From: Caulobacter sp.
GTDB lineage: Bacteria; Pseudomonadota; Alphaproteobacteria; Caulobacterales; Caulobacteraceae
NCBI GenBank assembly: GCA_017745235.1
Contig: JAGHZU010000018.1
Location: 1 to 64,000 of the forward strand
Direction: 5' to 3'
Length of the DNA stretch: 64,000 nucleotides
Below the pieces are notes generated by a model, which made no database searches, had not been told where the DNA came from, and was given only the letters and a program-made list of their open reading frames with translations. This document shows, one piece after another, positions 31,468-39,973 of the stretch. Made by a program: the position numbers and the translations under genes. Each line of letters starts with the position of its first letter. The stretch's first letter is position 1.

Positions 31468-33909
31468 TTACCAGCTGTAGCTCAGACGCGTGTAGAGGAA
31501 GCGCCCGTTGAAGCCGAAAGGCGAGAACGAGCTGAAGGGCGCCAGGCCGTTAGTGTTCAGGTTGGCCGGAACCGCGCGCGGGTACTTGTCGAACAGGTTG
31601 TCGGCGCCGACCGCCACGCCCAGGCCGAACGGCAGGCGATAGCGGACTTCGGCGTCGACGATGCCGGCCTGACCAGTCCGGGAGTCGGCGCTGCCGTCGG
31701 CCGCCGAACCCGGCGACAGGACGTCGCCGTAGAACGTGGTGGTCAGCGTCGCGCCCCAGGCGTCCTTACGCCAGTCGCCTTGCAGCACGACCTTATGGCC
31801 GGGCGTGCCGTCCTCGAAGCGCAGCACGTTCTGGCGACCGAACAGGGCCGGCGGCACGGGCAGGGCCGACAAGGTGCTGGTGGCAGGCACGCGGGTCACG
31901 TCCAGGTCGTTGACGTTGGCCGAGGCCGTCAGGTCGAAGTCGCCGGCCTGAGGGTCCGAGATCCGGTAGCGCGCGACGATGTCGACGCCCTTGGTCTTGG
32001 TGGTCACGCCGTTGATGAAGAAGCGGGCCGCCGAAACGGCGTACGGCGCCAGCAGATCGCCGATGATCCGCGAGGTGCTGCCGGGCGCCGCCGTGGTGCT
32101 GCCGGTGATGTTCTCCGACAGGACGATGCGGTTCTTCACATCGATCTGGTAGGCGTCGATCGTCAGCTCGAACGGGCCTTTGTGGAAAACCGCGCCCAGC
32201 GAGTAGTTGTTCGAGGTTTCCGGCTTGAGCGGGGTGGCGCCCAAGGTGGCGGCGACCGCGCTGGTGGCGGGGAAGGTGCCGGTCTCGAACGGCACGTTGG
32301 TGGTCACGCCGCCCGAGGTCTGGGCTATGAACACCGTCGCGGTCGAGGTGAAGTATTCCTGCTGCAGGCTGGGCGCCCGGAAGCCGGTCGAGGCCGCGCC
32401 GCGCAGGGCGAACGACGGCGTGAAGTCATAGCGCAGGGCGGCCTTGCCGGTCGTCTTGTCGCCGAAGTCGGAATAGTCCTCGTAACGCACGGCCAGAGAG
32501 GCGGTCAGCTTGGAGATGAGCTCGCCTTCCAGGTCCAGATAGATGCTCTTGGCGTTGCGGTGGGTGTCGACCTCGTTGCCGGGCTGGAAGCCGGGGAACG
32601 ACTGTGCGCCGAGGGCGGCCGTGGTGAACGGACCGCGGATGTAGGAGTTCGGCTCGCCCGCGTTGATCTGGTAGCCCTCGCGACGCCACTGGGCGCCGAA
32701 AGCCACGTTCAGCGGGCCGGCCAGGCCCACGTCGAAGGCGCGCGAGGCGTCGATCTGCGCCACCCACTGGTCATAGGTCAGGCCGCCGGCGTTGAAGTGC
32801 GTCGGCGACGCCGCGCCCAGCGAGGCGTTGAGGGTGTTTTCCACGCCGTAGTCCAGGTCGTTGCGGCCATAGCCCACGTTGGCGTCGATCTTGAAGCCCG
32901 AGAGTTCGCCGCGCAGGCCGCCGACGGCCGTCACATCCTCGCTGTCGGTGGTGATCAGAGGCAGGAAGCCGTTGGGATAGATCGCGGGAACGTTCTGGGT
33001 GGCGCTGCTGGCTTGGCGGAACGTGGCGGCGCTGTCGGAGTCACGATGATTGTAGCCGTACCAGCCGTAGGCCTCCCAGCCGGCGGCGATCGGCTTGGCG
33101 GCGTTGGCGAAGAAGCCGAAGTTCTCGACGTTCGGATCGCCGAAACGGCCCGTGACGCGCGGCTTGGCTTCACGGGGATCGATGTCGCTGCGGTTGGTGA
33201 AGTCGCTGTTGCGGTACTCCGCCGACAGGGTCAGGAAGCCGTCCTGGCCCAGTTTCAGGCCTTGCCAGCCGGCCACGGTGGTGGAGCGGCCGTCGGTGCG
33301 GTCGCGCTTGCGGCCGGCCCAGGGGGTGTCGACCGTGGTGACATTGGCGCCGTAGGTGACGGTCAGGCCGCCGCCGTGGTCGGCCTCGCGCAGGCGCAGG
33401 TTCACCACGCCGGCGATGGCGTCCGAGCCGTACTGGGCCGAAGCGCCGTCACGCAGCACTTCGATGCGGTCCAGGGCGGTGGAGGGGATGGCGTTCAGGT
33501 CGACGGCCGACGAGCCGCGGCCGACCGAACCGTTGAGGTTGACCAGGGCGCTGGTGTGCTGCCGGGTGCCGTTGACCAGCACCAGGGTCTGGTCGGGGCC
33601 CTGGCCGCGCAGGGTCGCGGGGCGAATGGCGTCGGTGCCGTCGGTCACCGCCGGTCGCGGGAAGTCGATCGACGGAACGGTGGCGGCCAGGGCGCTGGCC
33701 AGCTCGGTGGTCCCGCGCTGTTGCAGGGCCTTGGTGGTCACCACGTCCACCGGCGCCAGGGTGTCGAGGCGCGAACGACCGGCGACGCGCGTGCCGGTGA
33801 CGACGATTTCCTCGACCGCGGTCTGATCCTGGTTTTGAGCTTGGGCGTGAGCGGCGGAAGCGAGCGCCGTGGCGGAAGCCGCGGCGAGCAGCACAACTTG
33901 GAAACGCAT
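31468..33909 (-). CDS. TonB-dependent outer-membrane receptor
   Basis: An 813-residue receptor. The signal peptide ends AHAQ (residue 23). A TonB-box-like EEIVVTGTRV (about residues 33-42) leads into a plug domain with ATLRGQGPDQTLVLVNGTRQHTS and IEVLRDGASAQYGSDAIAGVVNL, then a barrel ending LSYSW. A GSVGRGSSAVDLNAIP segment marks a subgroup common in Caulobacter and sphingomonads; the substrate is unknown. GGGGA is 7 bases before the ATG at 33909; codons upstream are unconserved. It sits between rplI and dnaB, which are usually close neighbours, with a terminator on each side, so it looks like an inserted independent unit. Confidence 0.93.
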   Translation of the reverse strand: MRFQVVLLAAASATALASAAHAQAQNQDQTAVEEIVVTGTRVAGRSRLDTLAPVDVVTTKALQQRGTTELASALAATVPSIDFPRPAVTDGTDAIRPATLRGQGPDQTLVLVNGTRQHTSALVNLNGSVGRGSSAVDLNAIPSTALDRIEVLRDGASAQYGSDAIAGVVNLRLREADHGGGLTVTYGANVTTVDTPWAGRKRDRTDGRSTTVAGWQGLKLGQDGFLTLSAEYRNSDFTNRSDIDPREAKPRVTGRFGDPNVENFGFFANAAKPIAAGWEAYGWYGYNHRDSDSAATFRQASSATQNVPAIYPNGFLPLITTDSEDVTAVGGLRGELSGFKIDANVGYGRNDLDYGVENTLNASLGAASPTHFNAGGLTYDQWVAQIDASRAFDVGLAGPLNVAFGAQWRREGYQINAGEPNSYIRGPFTTAALGAQSFPGFQPGNEVDTHRNAKSIYLDLEGELISKLTASLAVRYEDYSDFGDKTTGKAALRYDFTPSFALRGAASTGFRAPSLQQEYFTSTATVFIAQTSGGVTTNVPFETGTFPATSAVAATLGATPLKPETSNNYSLGAVFHKGPFELTIDAYQIDVKNRIVLSENITGSTTAAPGSTSRIIGDLLAPYAVSAARFFINGVTTKTKGVDIVARYRISDPQAGDFDLTASANVNDLDVTRVPATSTLSALPVPPALFGRQNVLRFEDGTPGHKVVLQGDWRKDAWGATLTTTFYGDVLSPGSAADGSADSRTGQAGIVDAEVRYRLPFGLGVAVGADNLFDKYPRAVPANLNTNGLAPFSSFSPFGFNGRFLYTRLSYSW

Positions 33910-34064
33910 ATCGATATCCCCTACGATTGCTCCGCCGACCGAGCGCCTACGCGCTTTTGTGGGGTCGGGGAGGGGAAAATTCAGTTCCCCTGAGAGAACC
34001 ATGCTCGCCTAAGGGGCCGCTTACAAGCCGAGCATTTCTGTAGGGTTTGGCAGAAAACAAAGAA

Positions 34065-34092
34065 AAACGGCGCGGATTGCCCCGCGCCGTTT
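34065..34092 (-). terminator. Rho-independent terminator of rpsF-rpsR-rplI
   Basis: AAACGGCGCGG (34065-34075) pairs with CCGCGCCGTTT (34082-34092). On the minus strand the stem is followed by TTTTTCTTTGTTTTC. It lies 27 bases after the rplI stop. Confidence 0.9.
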
Positions 34093-34119
34093 CCTTGAGT
34101 CTCGAAGATGACGAGCCGA

Positions 34120-34701
34120 TTAGGCTTCGTATTCGCCTTCTTGCGAGCCGGCGCCGCCTTCCAGGAGGTCCTGGGCGGCTTCGGCGTCGGCCAGACGCTC
34201 TTCTTCGAACTGCGAGGCGATGACGTTCTCGCCGCGCGCCTGGCGCTCGGCTTCGTCGGCGCTGCGCGCGATGTTGAGGGTGACCGCGACGGTCACTTCA
34301 GCATGCAGCTTCACCTTCACTTCGTGGACGCCCAGCGTCTTGATCGGCTTGTCCAGCACGATCATCGAGCGGTCGACCTTGCCGCCTTCGGCGCGGATGG
34401 CGTCGGCGACGTCGCGGCCCGCGACCGAACCGTACAGCTGGCCGCTTTCGCCGGCTTGACGGATCATCACGTACTGGTTGCCGTCGATGCTCTCGCCGGC
34501 CTTGCCCGCGGCTTCGCGGTTACGGACGTTGCGAGCTTCGATTTCGGCGCGCTGGTCGTCGAAGGCCTTCAGGTTGGCCGAGTTGGCGCGCAGGGCCTTT
34601 TGGCGGGGCAGCAGGAAGTTACGGGCGAAGCCGTCCTTCACGGTGACCACGTCGCCCAGGACGCCGGTGCCTTCAACGCGTTCGAGCAGAATGACTTTCA
34701 T
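34120..34701 (-). CDS. rplI: 50S ribosomal protein bL9
   Basis: A 193-residue bL9. The N-terminal RNA-binding domain MKVILLERVEGTGVLGDVVTVKDGFARNFLLPRQKAL is fully typical, followed by the long connecting helix and the C-terminal domain (LYGSVAGRDVADAI, LGVHEVKVKLHAEV). It is longer than the E. coli protein (149 aa) because of an acidic tail (FEEERLADAEAAQDLLEGGAGSQEGEYEA), common in alphaproteobacteria. It is the last gene of rpsF-rpsR-rplI. Confidence 0.97.
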   Translation of the reverse strand: MKVILLERVEGTGVLGDVVTVKDGFARNFLLPRQKALRANSANLKAFDDQRAEIEARNVRNREAAGKAGESIDGNQYVMIRQAGESGQLYGSVAGRDVADAIRAEGGKVDRSMIVLDKPIKTLGVHEVKVKLHAEVTVAVTLNIARSADEAERQARGENVIASQFEEERLADAEAAQDLLEGGAGSQEGEYEA

Positions 34702-34714
34702 CGTGGCGTCTCCC

Positions 34715-34993
34715 TTACTTCACGACGTAGGGGAGCAGAGCCAGGAAGCGGGCGCGCTTGATGGCCTTGGCCAGTTCGCGTTGCTTCTTGGCCGACACCG
34801 CGGTGATGCGCGACGGCACGATCTTGCCGCGTTCGGAAACGTAACGCTGCAGCAGCTTCACGTCCTTGTAGTCGATCTTCGGCGCGTTGGCGCCCGAGAA
34901 CGGGCAAACCTTGCGGCGACGGAAGAACGGGCGGCGGGCGCCGCCGCCAGCGGCGGCCGGAGCGCCGGCTTCGGGAGCAGTCGTATCGGTCAT
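34715..34993 (-). CDS. rpsR: 30S ribosomal protein bS18
   Basis: A 92-residue bS18 with an Ala/Gly-rich N-terminal extension and the conserved core [70 protein letters not shown]. It partners bS6 on the 30S platform. It lies between rpsF and rplI with short gaps on both sides. Confidence 0.97.
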   Translation of the reverse strand: MTDTTAPEAGAPAAAGGGARRPFFRRRKVCPFSGANAPKIDYKDVKLLQRYVSERGKIVPSRITAVSAKKQRELAKAIKRARFLALLPYVVK

Positions 34994-35008
34994 GATCTTT
35001 CTTCTCCC

Positions 35009-35398
35009 TTACGCTTGCGGCGCGAAGTCTTCGCGCGGACGGTCCGAGCGCTCGGGGCGCTCGCCACGTTCGCGGTCGCGACGGGCCAGAACCGGCGACA
35101 GTTCCAGGTCCAGCTCTTCGACGCGGATGGTCATGAAGCGCAGAACGTCTTCATTGATCAGCAGCTGACGTTCCATCTCCTTCACGGCCGCGGCCGGAGC
35201 GTCGATGGCGAGCAGGGAGTAGTGGCCCTTGCGGTTCTTCTTGATGCGATAGGTGAGGTTGCGCAGGCCCCAGTATTCGATCTTGGCGATGTGACCGCCA
35301 TTCTCTTCCAGGAGGGTCTTGAGTTGCTCGTTCAGAGCTTCGGCCTGTTGCGGCGAGATGTCCTGCCGCGCAATGACCACGTGTTCGTAGAACGCCAT
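35009..35398 (-). CDS. rpsF: 30S ribosomal protein bS6
   Basis: A 129-residue bS6. It opens [22 protein letters not shown] and contains [57 protein letters not shown], then a charged arginine/glutamate tail. AAGGA is 6 bases before the ATG at 35398; an upstream in-frame extension to 35494 is unconserved. It is the first gene of the ribosomal operon, behind a long leader. Confidence 0.97.
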   Translation of the reverse strand: MAFYEHVVIARQDISPQQAEALNEQLKTLLEENGGHIAKIEYWGLRNLTYRIKKNRKGHYSLLAIDAPAAAVKEMERQLLINEDVLRFMTIRVEELDLELSPVLARRDRERGERPERSDRPREDFAPQA

Positions 35399-35561
35399 GT
35401 TTTCCTTCTTCCGGCTTGGAGGGCGGCGCGGGCGACGGCGGAAGTCCGGCGACCACGATGGATCCTGCATGCCGAGCGGGAAGTCCCGACCCAAAGGGCT
35501 GCGTGCAAGACCGCCTTCCGTGAGAGCGCGCGCTATTACAGGAAAGGCCGCCCCAAGGCAA
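35399..35561 (-). promoter_or_regulatory. rpsF promoter and structured leader
   Basis: On the minus strand, TTGCCT (35556-35561) and TAATAG (35533-35538) are 17 bp apart and form a good promoter. That gives a leader of about 128 nt before rpsF. Inside it, CTTCCG and CGGAAG (35408-35413 and 35439-35444) can pair beside the ribosome binding site. rpsF leaders in many bacteria bind the S6:S18 complex for feedback control, and CCG-rich loops are present here; an S6:S18-type element is likely but was not tested by a structure model. Confidence 0.55.
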
Positions 35562-35631
35562 GGCGAGACGCCGCCCCGCGTCTTCAGTTAGTCTCGGCGG
35601 CATGGCGCGAACGAGCGCCAGGGGGCCATAT

Positions 35632-36174
35632 ATGAAGCGTATCGCCATTCTCGCCGTCGCCACGGCGCTGTCGTTCACCTCGGGGCTCGTCCACGCTCAG
35701 ACGGCGGGCAAGGCCACGCCCGAGACCCGGGCTTTGGCCCAGCGCTATTTCGAGGTGATCCATTACGATCAACTGCTGAAGCAGACCATGTCCGGCATGA
35801 TTCCGGCCATGACCGAGGCCATGCGCAAGCAGTCGCCGAGCCTGACCGCCGAGCAGAGCCAGATCGTCAGCGAGGTCGTGGTCGAGGCCAGCCAGGAAGT
35901 CGTGGGCAAGCTCAAGGGGCCGATGATCGACGCCATGGCCGAGGTCTTCACCGAGCAGGAACTGCGCGATCTGGTGACCTTCTATGAAAGCGCCTCGGGC
36001 CAGGCTCTGCTGACCAAGTCGCCGGAGCTGACCAAGCGCCTCGTGGTCCAGATGCCGACGGTGATGAGCGATATGCAGACCAGCGTGCGCACAAAGCTGT
36101 GCGCCCGTCTGGGCGGCTGCGACAAGGACGGAAGGCCGTTGCAGAAGAGCGGAGCCAAGGCTGGAAACTCCTGA
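35632..36174 (+). CDS. Exported DUF2059 protein
   Basis: A 180-residue protein with a signal peptide (residues 1-22, ending VHAQ) and the DUF2059 helical domain, seen in QELRDLVTFYESASGQALLTKSPEL. The C-terminus carries a cysteine pair (KLCARLGGCDKDG). AGGGGG lies 7 bases before the ATG at 35632; an upstream ATG at 35602 would bury the signal peptide. The function of DUF2059 is unknown. It is divergent from rpsF. Confidence 0.88.
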   Translation: MKRIAILAVATALSFTSGLVHAQTAGKATPETRALAQRYFEVIHYDQLLKQTMSGMIPAMTEAMRKQSPSLTAEQSQIVSEVVVEASQEVVGKLKGPMIDAMAEVFTEQELRDLVTFYESASGQALLTKSPELTKRLVVQMPTVMSDMQTSVRTKLCARLGGCDKDGRPLQKSGAKAGNS

Positions 36175-36266
36175 CAGCGCCCGGAAAACAGGCGACGGGC
36201 ATCTGTCATACAAATTTGACGCCAAGGGGTCTTTGGCCCCGCGCCGCCTTGTGGTATCCGGTGACC

Positions 36267-36923
36267 ATGGGTTTTCGCACGACCTTCCTGATGGCTGGCC
36301 TGATCGCGGGACTGACCGCCGTTGCGCTTCCGGCGGCGGCGGGCGATCTCGTGCAGAAGCCCGCGCTGTCCGTCTGGGGCTCGGACGGTCATTTCCAAGG
36401 CTATTCGGCCGCCCAGACCCTGGACCTGTCGAGCGACGCGGAGAAGACCACCTTCACCGCCAAGGTCGCCGGCTCGCTGGCCGAACCCACCTACGATTTC
36501 AATCTGGCGATCAACCAGAAGGCCAACGACGAGAATCTCGCCAACCGGTCGCTGGGCCTCGGCGCTTCATGGAACGCCCGCGAGGCGGCTATCCGTTCGT
36601 CGATGGCCCGTTCGTTCGGCTTCGGCGTGCTGCCCAAGTCGAACTACATCCGGGTGTCGATGGACATGAACGCCAGCCAGCCGGTCTATGACCGCACGCG
36701 CGCTCCGCTGGCCCGCGCCAATGTCCGCTCGGAACTGACCCTGGACGGCCGCCCCGTAGCCTCGATCGCCGTAGGCGGCGGCACGATGGGCGACGAAGGC
36801 GTCGATTTCAGCCTGACCCGGCCCTTCGACCTGCCGGCCGAGTTCACGGTCAGCCTGCGCGCCGCCGACGAGCGGGTGCAGGACGGCCGCTTCATGGTCA
36901 AGCTGGTCCGCTCCACCTGGTAG
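36267..36923 (+). CDS. Exported protein of unknown function
   Basis: A 218-residue protein with a signal peptide (MGFRTTFLMAGLIAGLTAVALPAAAG, cleavage near residue 25). The mature part is rich in beta-prone sequence and polar residues (TYDFNLAINQKANDENLANRSLGLGASWNARE). I do not recognise the family. The first plausible start is the ATG at 36267; the longer frame to 36099 overlaps the DUF2059 gene without homology to real N-termini. It is read 92 bases after that gene and may share its transcript. Confidence 0.72.
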   Translation: MGFRTTFLMAGLIAGLTAVALPAAAGDLVQKPALSVWGSDGHFQGYSAAQTLDLSSDAEKTTFTAKVAGSLAEPTYDFNLAINQKANDENLANRSLGLGASWNAREAAIRSSMARSFGFGVLPKSNYIRVSMDMNASQPVYDRTRAPLARANVRSELTLDGRPVASIAVGGGTMGDEGVDFSLTRPFDLPAEFTVSLRAADERVQDGRFMVKLVRSTW

Positions 36924-36980
36924 GCTTCCGCGCCGCACGCGGGCGATCGGTCCCGCGCGCAGCGCTTTGGCGATATCCGT

Positions 36981-37523
36981 CTATTTCAACTTGCCGGCCT
37001 TGTAGGCCTTCACCGCGTCCATGGTCTGGGTGACGTGGCCCTGGAAGTTCAGGTCGCTGTAGGTCAGCAGGATCTTGCCGCTGGGCGCGATCACGTACGA
37101 CGTGCGGTTGGACCAGGTGTCCTTCATCGGCAGCGATACGTCGTACTTCTTGATGAGATCCGGACTGGCGGCGGCCACTGCAAACTTGTCGCGGCAGTGT
37201 TCCTTCGAGAAGTCCTTGATGCGATCGACGTTGCCGCCGGTCACGCCAATGACCGTCGCGCCCAGCTTTTCGAACTCGGGGGTGGCCTCGGCGAACTCGT
37301 GCGCTTCCGCTGTGCAGCCCGAGGTGTAGGCGGCTGGGAAGAAGTACAGCACCACGGGCCCCTTCTTCAGCGCCTGGTTCAGGGTGAAGCTGAAATCCTT
37401 GCCGGCCAGGGCGGCGGGGGCGGTGAAGTCGGGGGCCTTATCGCCCACCTTCAGGGCGGCCAGGGCGGGAGAGGCGGCGGCCAGGGCTCCGCAGACGGCG
37501 AGGCTGGCGAACAGGCGTTGCAT
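36981..37523 (-). CDS. Periplasmic peroxiredoxin (AhpC/TSA, Bcp-like)
   Basis: A 180-residue peroxiredoxin with a signal peptide (residues 1-22, ending ALAALK) that places it in the periplasm. The core LKVGDKAPDFTAPAALAGKDFSF and the active site FFPAAYTSGCTAEAHEF show the peroxidatic cysteine in the P/S-G-C-T context of the Bcp/PrxQ group. HCRDKF carries a further cysteine that may resolve the disulfide. AAGGAG is 8 bases before the ATG at 37523. It probably detoxifies peroxides outside the cytoplasm. Confidence 0.92.
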   Translation of the reverse strand: MQRLFASLAVCGALAAASPALAALKVGDKAPDFTAPAALAGKDFSFTLNQALKKGPVVLYFFPAAYTSGCTAEAHEFAEATPEFEKLGATVIGVTGGNVDRIKDFSKEHCRDKFAVAAASPDLIKKYDVSLPMKDTWSNRTSYVIAPSGKILLTYSDLNFQGHVTQTMDAVKAYKAGKLK

Positions 37524-37670
37524 GGCAAAGGCTCCTTGGAAGCTGGATGGCAATTTGGACGCCTTGCGAGCGAAAGCAAGCAAAGTCGCCGAACGCCGTG
37601 TCGCTTGCCCGCGGACGGGGTTTCCCCTAACCCTCCGCGCCTGAATCTATAGAAAGAGGCGCGAGCTTCC

Positions 37671-38615
37671 ATGAGCATCGCTTTCATTTTCCCCGGCCAG
37701 GGCAGTCAGACGGTCGGCATGGGCGTGGAACTCGCCCAGGCCTTCGCCGCCGCGCGCGAGGTCTTCCAGGAAGTCGACGACGCCCTGAACCAGAAGCTTT
37801 TCCTGCTGATGAGCGAGGGGCCCGAGGGCGATCTCACCCTGACTGAAAACGCCCAGCCGGCCCTGATGGCCGTCAGCCTGGCCGTGACCCGCACGCTGGA
37901 AAAGGAATTCGGCGTCGGAATCGACCAGGCCGCCTTCGTGGCCGGTCACTCGCTGGGTGAATATTCGGCCCTGGCGGCCGCCGGCTCGATCGCTCTGGCC
38001 GACACGGCCCGCCTGCTGAAGCTGCGCGGCCAGGCGATGCAACGCGCCGTGCCGGTGGGCGAGGGGGCCATGGCCTCCCTGATCGGTCCGAAGACCGACC
38101 TGGCCCTGGCCGAGGCGGCCGCTGCGGCCGGCGCCGAAATTGGCGTCTGCGTCGTGGCCAACGACAACAACAACGGCAACGTCGTGATCTCCGGCGCCAA
38201 GGCCGCCGTGGACAAGGCCATCGAGAAGGCCAAGGAACTGGGCGCGCGGGCGATTCCGCTGAACGTCTCCGCCCCGTTCCACTGCCCGCTGATGCAGCCG
38301 GCCGCCGACGAAATGGCCGAGGCCCTCGCCAAGACCACGATCCTTGCGCCGCGCGCGCCGCTGGTGGCCAACGTCACCGCCGCGCCGGTCCACGATCCGG
38401 ACGTCATCCGCAAGCTGCTGGTCGAGCAGGTCACCGGCCGCGTGCGCTGGCGTGAGAGCATGACCTGGCTGGCCACGGAAGGCGGCGTCACGCGCTTCGC
38501 CGAAGCCGGCGCCGGCAAGGTGCTGTCGGGCATGGCCAAGCGCATCGCCCCCGACGCCGAGGCCGTTCCGCTGAACAGCCCCGCCGATCTCGAAGCCTTC
38601 GCGAAAACTCTCTAA
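37671..38615 (+). CDS. fabD: Malonyl-CoA:ACP transacylase
   Basis: A 314-residue FabD, which loads malonyl groups onto ACP for fatty acid elongation. The N-terminal FIFPGQGSQTVGMG and the nucleophile elbow GHSLGE (residues 92-97, serine 94) are typical, as is the later NVSAPFHCPLMQPA with the catalytic histidine. It starts the fabD-fabG-acpP-fabF cluster and lies 18 bases before fabG. Confidence 0.97.
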   Translation: MSIAFIFPGQGSQTVGMGVELAQAFAAAREVFQEVDDALNQKLFLLMSEGPEGDLTLTENAQPALMAVSLAVTRTLEKEFGVGIDQAAFVAGHSLGEYSALAAAGSIALADTARLLKLRGQAMQRAVPVGEGAMASLIGPKTDLALAEAAAAAGAEIGVCVVANDNNNGNVVISGAKAAVDKAIEKAKELGARAIPLNVSAPFHCPLMQPAADEMAEALAKTTILAPRAPLVANVTAAPVHDPDVIRKLLVEQVTGRVRWRESMTWLATEGGVTRFAEAGAGKVLSGMAKRIAPDAEAVPLNSPADLEAFAKTL

Positions 38616-38633
38616 ATCTCGGAAAATCAGATC

Positions 38634-39374
38634 ATGTTCGATCTCACCGGCAAGACCGCCCTCGTCACGGGCGCCACGGGCGGCATCGGCGGCGCCATCG
38701 CCAAGGCCCTGCACGCGCAGGGCGCCCACGTCGTGCTTTCGGGCACTCGCGAATCGGCGCTGGCCGAGCTGAAGGCCCAGTTCGGCGAGCGCGTCTCGAC
38801 CGTCGCGGCCAACCTGTCCGACGCCGAACAGGTGGACGGCCTGGTCGCCAAGGCCGAGGAAGCGGCCGGCGCGCCGCTGGACATCGTCATCGCCAACGCC
38901 GGCATCACCCGCGACGGCCTGATCGTCCGCATGAAGGACGAGGACTGGGACACCGTGATCAAGGTGAACCTGGAAGGCTATTTCCGCCTGGCCCGCGCGG
39001 CGGCCAAGGGCATGATGAAGCGCCGTTCGGGGCGGATCATCGGGATCACCTCGATCGTCGGAGTCACCGGCAATCCTGGCCAGACCAACTATGCCGCCTC
39101 GAAGGCTGGCATGATCGGCTTTTCCAAGGCCCTGGCCCAGGAACTGGCCAGCCGCAACGTCACCGTCAACTGCGTGGCGCCCGGCTTCATCGCCAGCCCG
39201 ATGACCGACGCCCTCAACGACCAGCAGCGCGCCGGCATCCTCGGCACCATTCCGGCGGGCCGTTTGGGCGAAGGGAGCGATATCGCCGCAGCGTGCGTTT
39301 ACCTGGCCAGTGACCAGGCCGGCTACGTCACGGGTCAGACCTTGCACGTCAACGGCGGCATGGCCATGATCTGA
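38634..39374 (+). CDS. fabG: 3-oxoacyl-ACP reductase
   Basis: A 246-residue SDR that reduces 3-oxoacyl-ACP with NADPH. The cofactor loop is TGATGGIG (residues 12-19), IANAGITRDGLIVRMKDEDWD is the FabG-specific NAG region, the active site is Y153-x3-K157 (NYAASK), and the end is YVTGQTLHVNGGMAMI. It lies between fabD and acpP. A weak stem-loop (39400-39419, GCCTTTC/GAAAGGC) lies in the 187-bp gap before acpP, suggesting acpP also has its own control. Confidence 0.96.
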   Translation: MFDLTGKTALVTGATGGIGGAIAKALHAQGAHVVLSGTRESALAELKAQFGERVSTVAANLSDAEQVDGLVAKAEEAAGAPLDIVIANAGITRDGLIVRMKDEDWDTVIKVNLEGYFRLARAAAKGMMKRRSGRIIGITSIVGVTGNPGQTNYAASKAGMIGFSKALAQELASRNVTVNCVAPGFIASPMTDALNDQQRAGILGTIPAGRLGEGSDIAAACVYLASDQAGYVTGQTLHVNGGMAMI

Positions 39375-39561
39375 TCAGGCTTCTTTTCCTGGGGGATGAG
39401 CCTTTCTGCTTGGAAAGGCAAAAGCCCCGATTTCTAAGTGGGACAGCCGCTAGTCACTCGAAAAGGAACGTGATAGGCGGTGGCCCGACAATGCCCGTGA
39501 GCGCCGAGGTTCGCCAAGGTCGCCTACGGAACTGCAAGATTCAAAACGAGGGACTAACAGA

Positions 39562-39801
39562 ATGTCCGACATTCTCGAGCGCGTGCGTAAGATCGTCATC
39601 GAGCACCTGGATGCCGACCCGGAAAAGGTCACCGAGAAGGCCAGCTTCATCGACGACCTGGGCGCTGACAGCCTCGACAACGTCGAGCTGGTCATGGCTT
39701 TCGAAGAAGAATTCGACATCGAAATTCCGGATGACGCCGCCGAGCACATCCAGACCGTCGGTGACGCCGTGAAATTCATCACGGAAAAGACCGGCGCCTA
39801 A
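39562..39801 (+). CDS. acpP: Acyl carrier protein
   Basis: A 79-residue ACP. Serine 37 in [11 protein letters not shown] is the phosphopantetheine site. The protein is acidic and four-helical as expected. GAGGGA is upstream of the ATG. It is followed by a strong terminator, matching the common pattern of a highly expressed, separately terminated acpP. Confidence 0.98.
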   Translation: MSDILERVRKIVIEHLDADPEKVTEKASFIDDLGADSLDNVELVMAFEEEFDIEIPDDAAEHIQTVGDAVKFITEKTGA

Positions 39802-39839
39802 GGGCGCCCAGTTCGCGAGCTAACGCGAACAGGACTATC

Positions 39840-39886
39840 AACCGCCGCGTAACACGGGCTCTTGCCATCGTGTGCGCGGCGGTTTT
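39840..39886 (+). terminator. Terminator after acpP
   Basis: AACCGCCGCG (39840-39849) pairs with CGCGGCGGTT (39875-39884), with an inner CACG/CGTG pair, followed by TTTT. It lies 38 bases after the acpP stop and before fabF. Confidence 0.82.
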
Positions 39887-39973
39887 CGTATTGGGCCGAG
39901 ATTCGCGGCCGGGGGGCGTCGGATTCGTCCAGCATCCCTATATGTCCGCGATGTGAAGGTTGGGAGTGATCCT

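Noticed and set aside
31780-33993. A 737-codon plus-strand open frame opposite the second TonB receptor
   Set aside because: Same cause: low-complexity antisense translation with no recognisable motif, while the minus-strand receptor has a signal peptide, plug and barrel.
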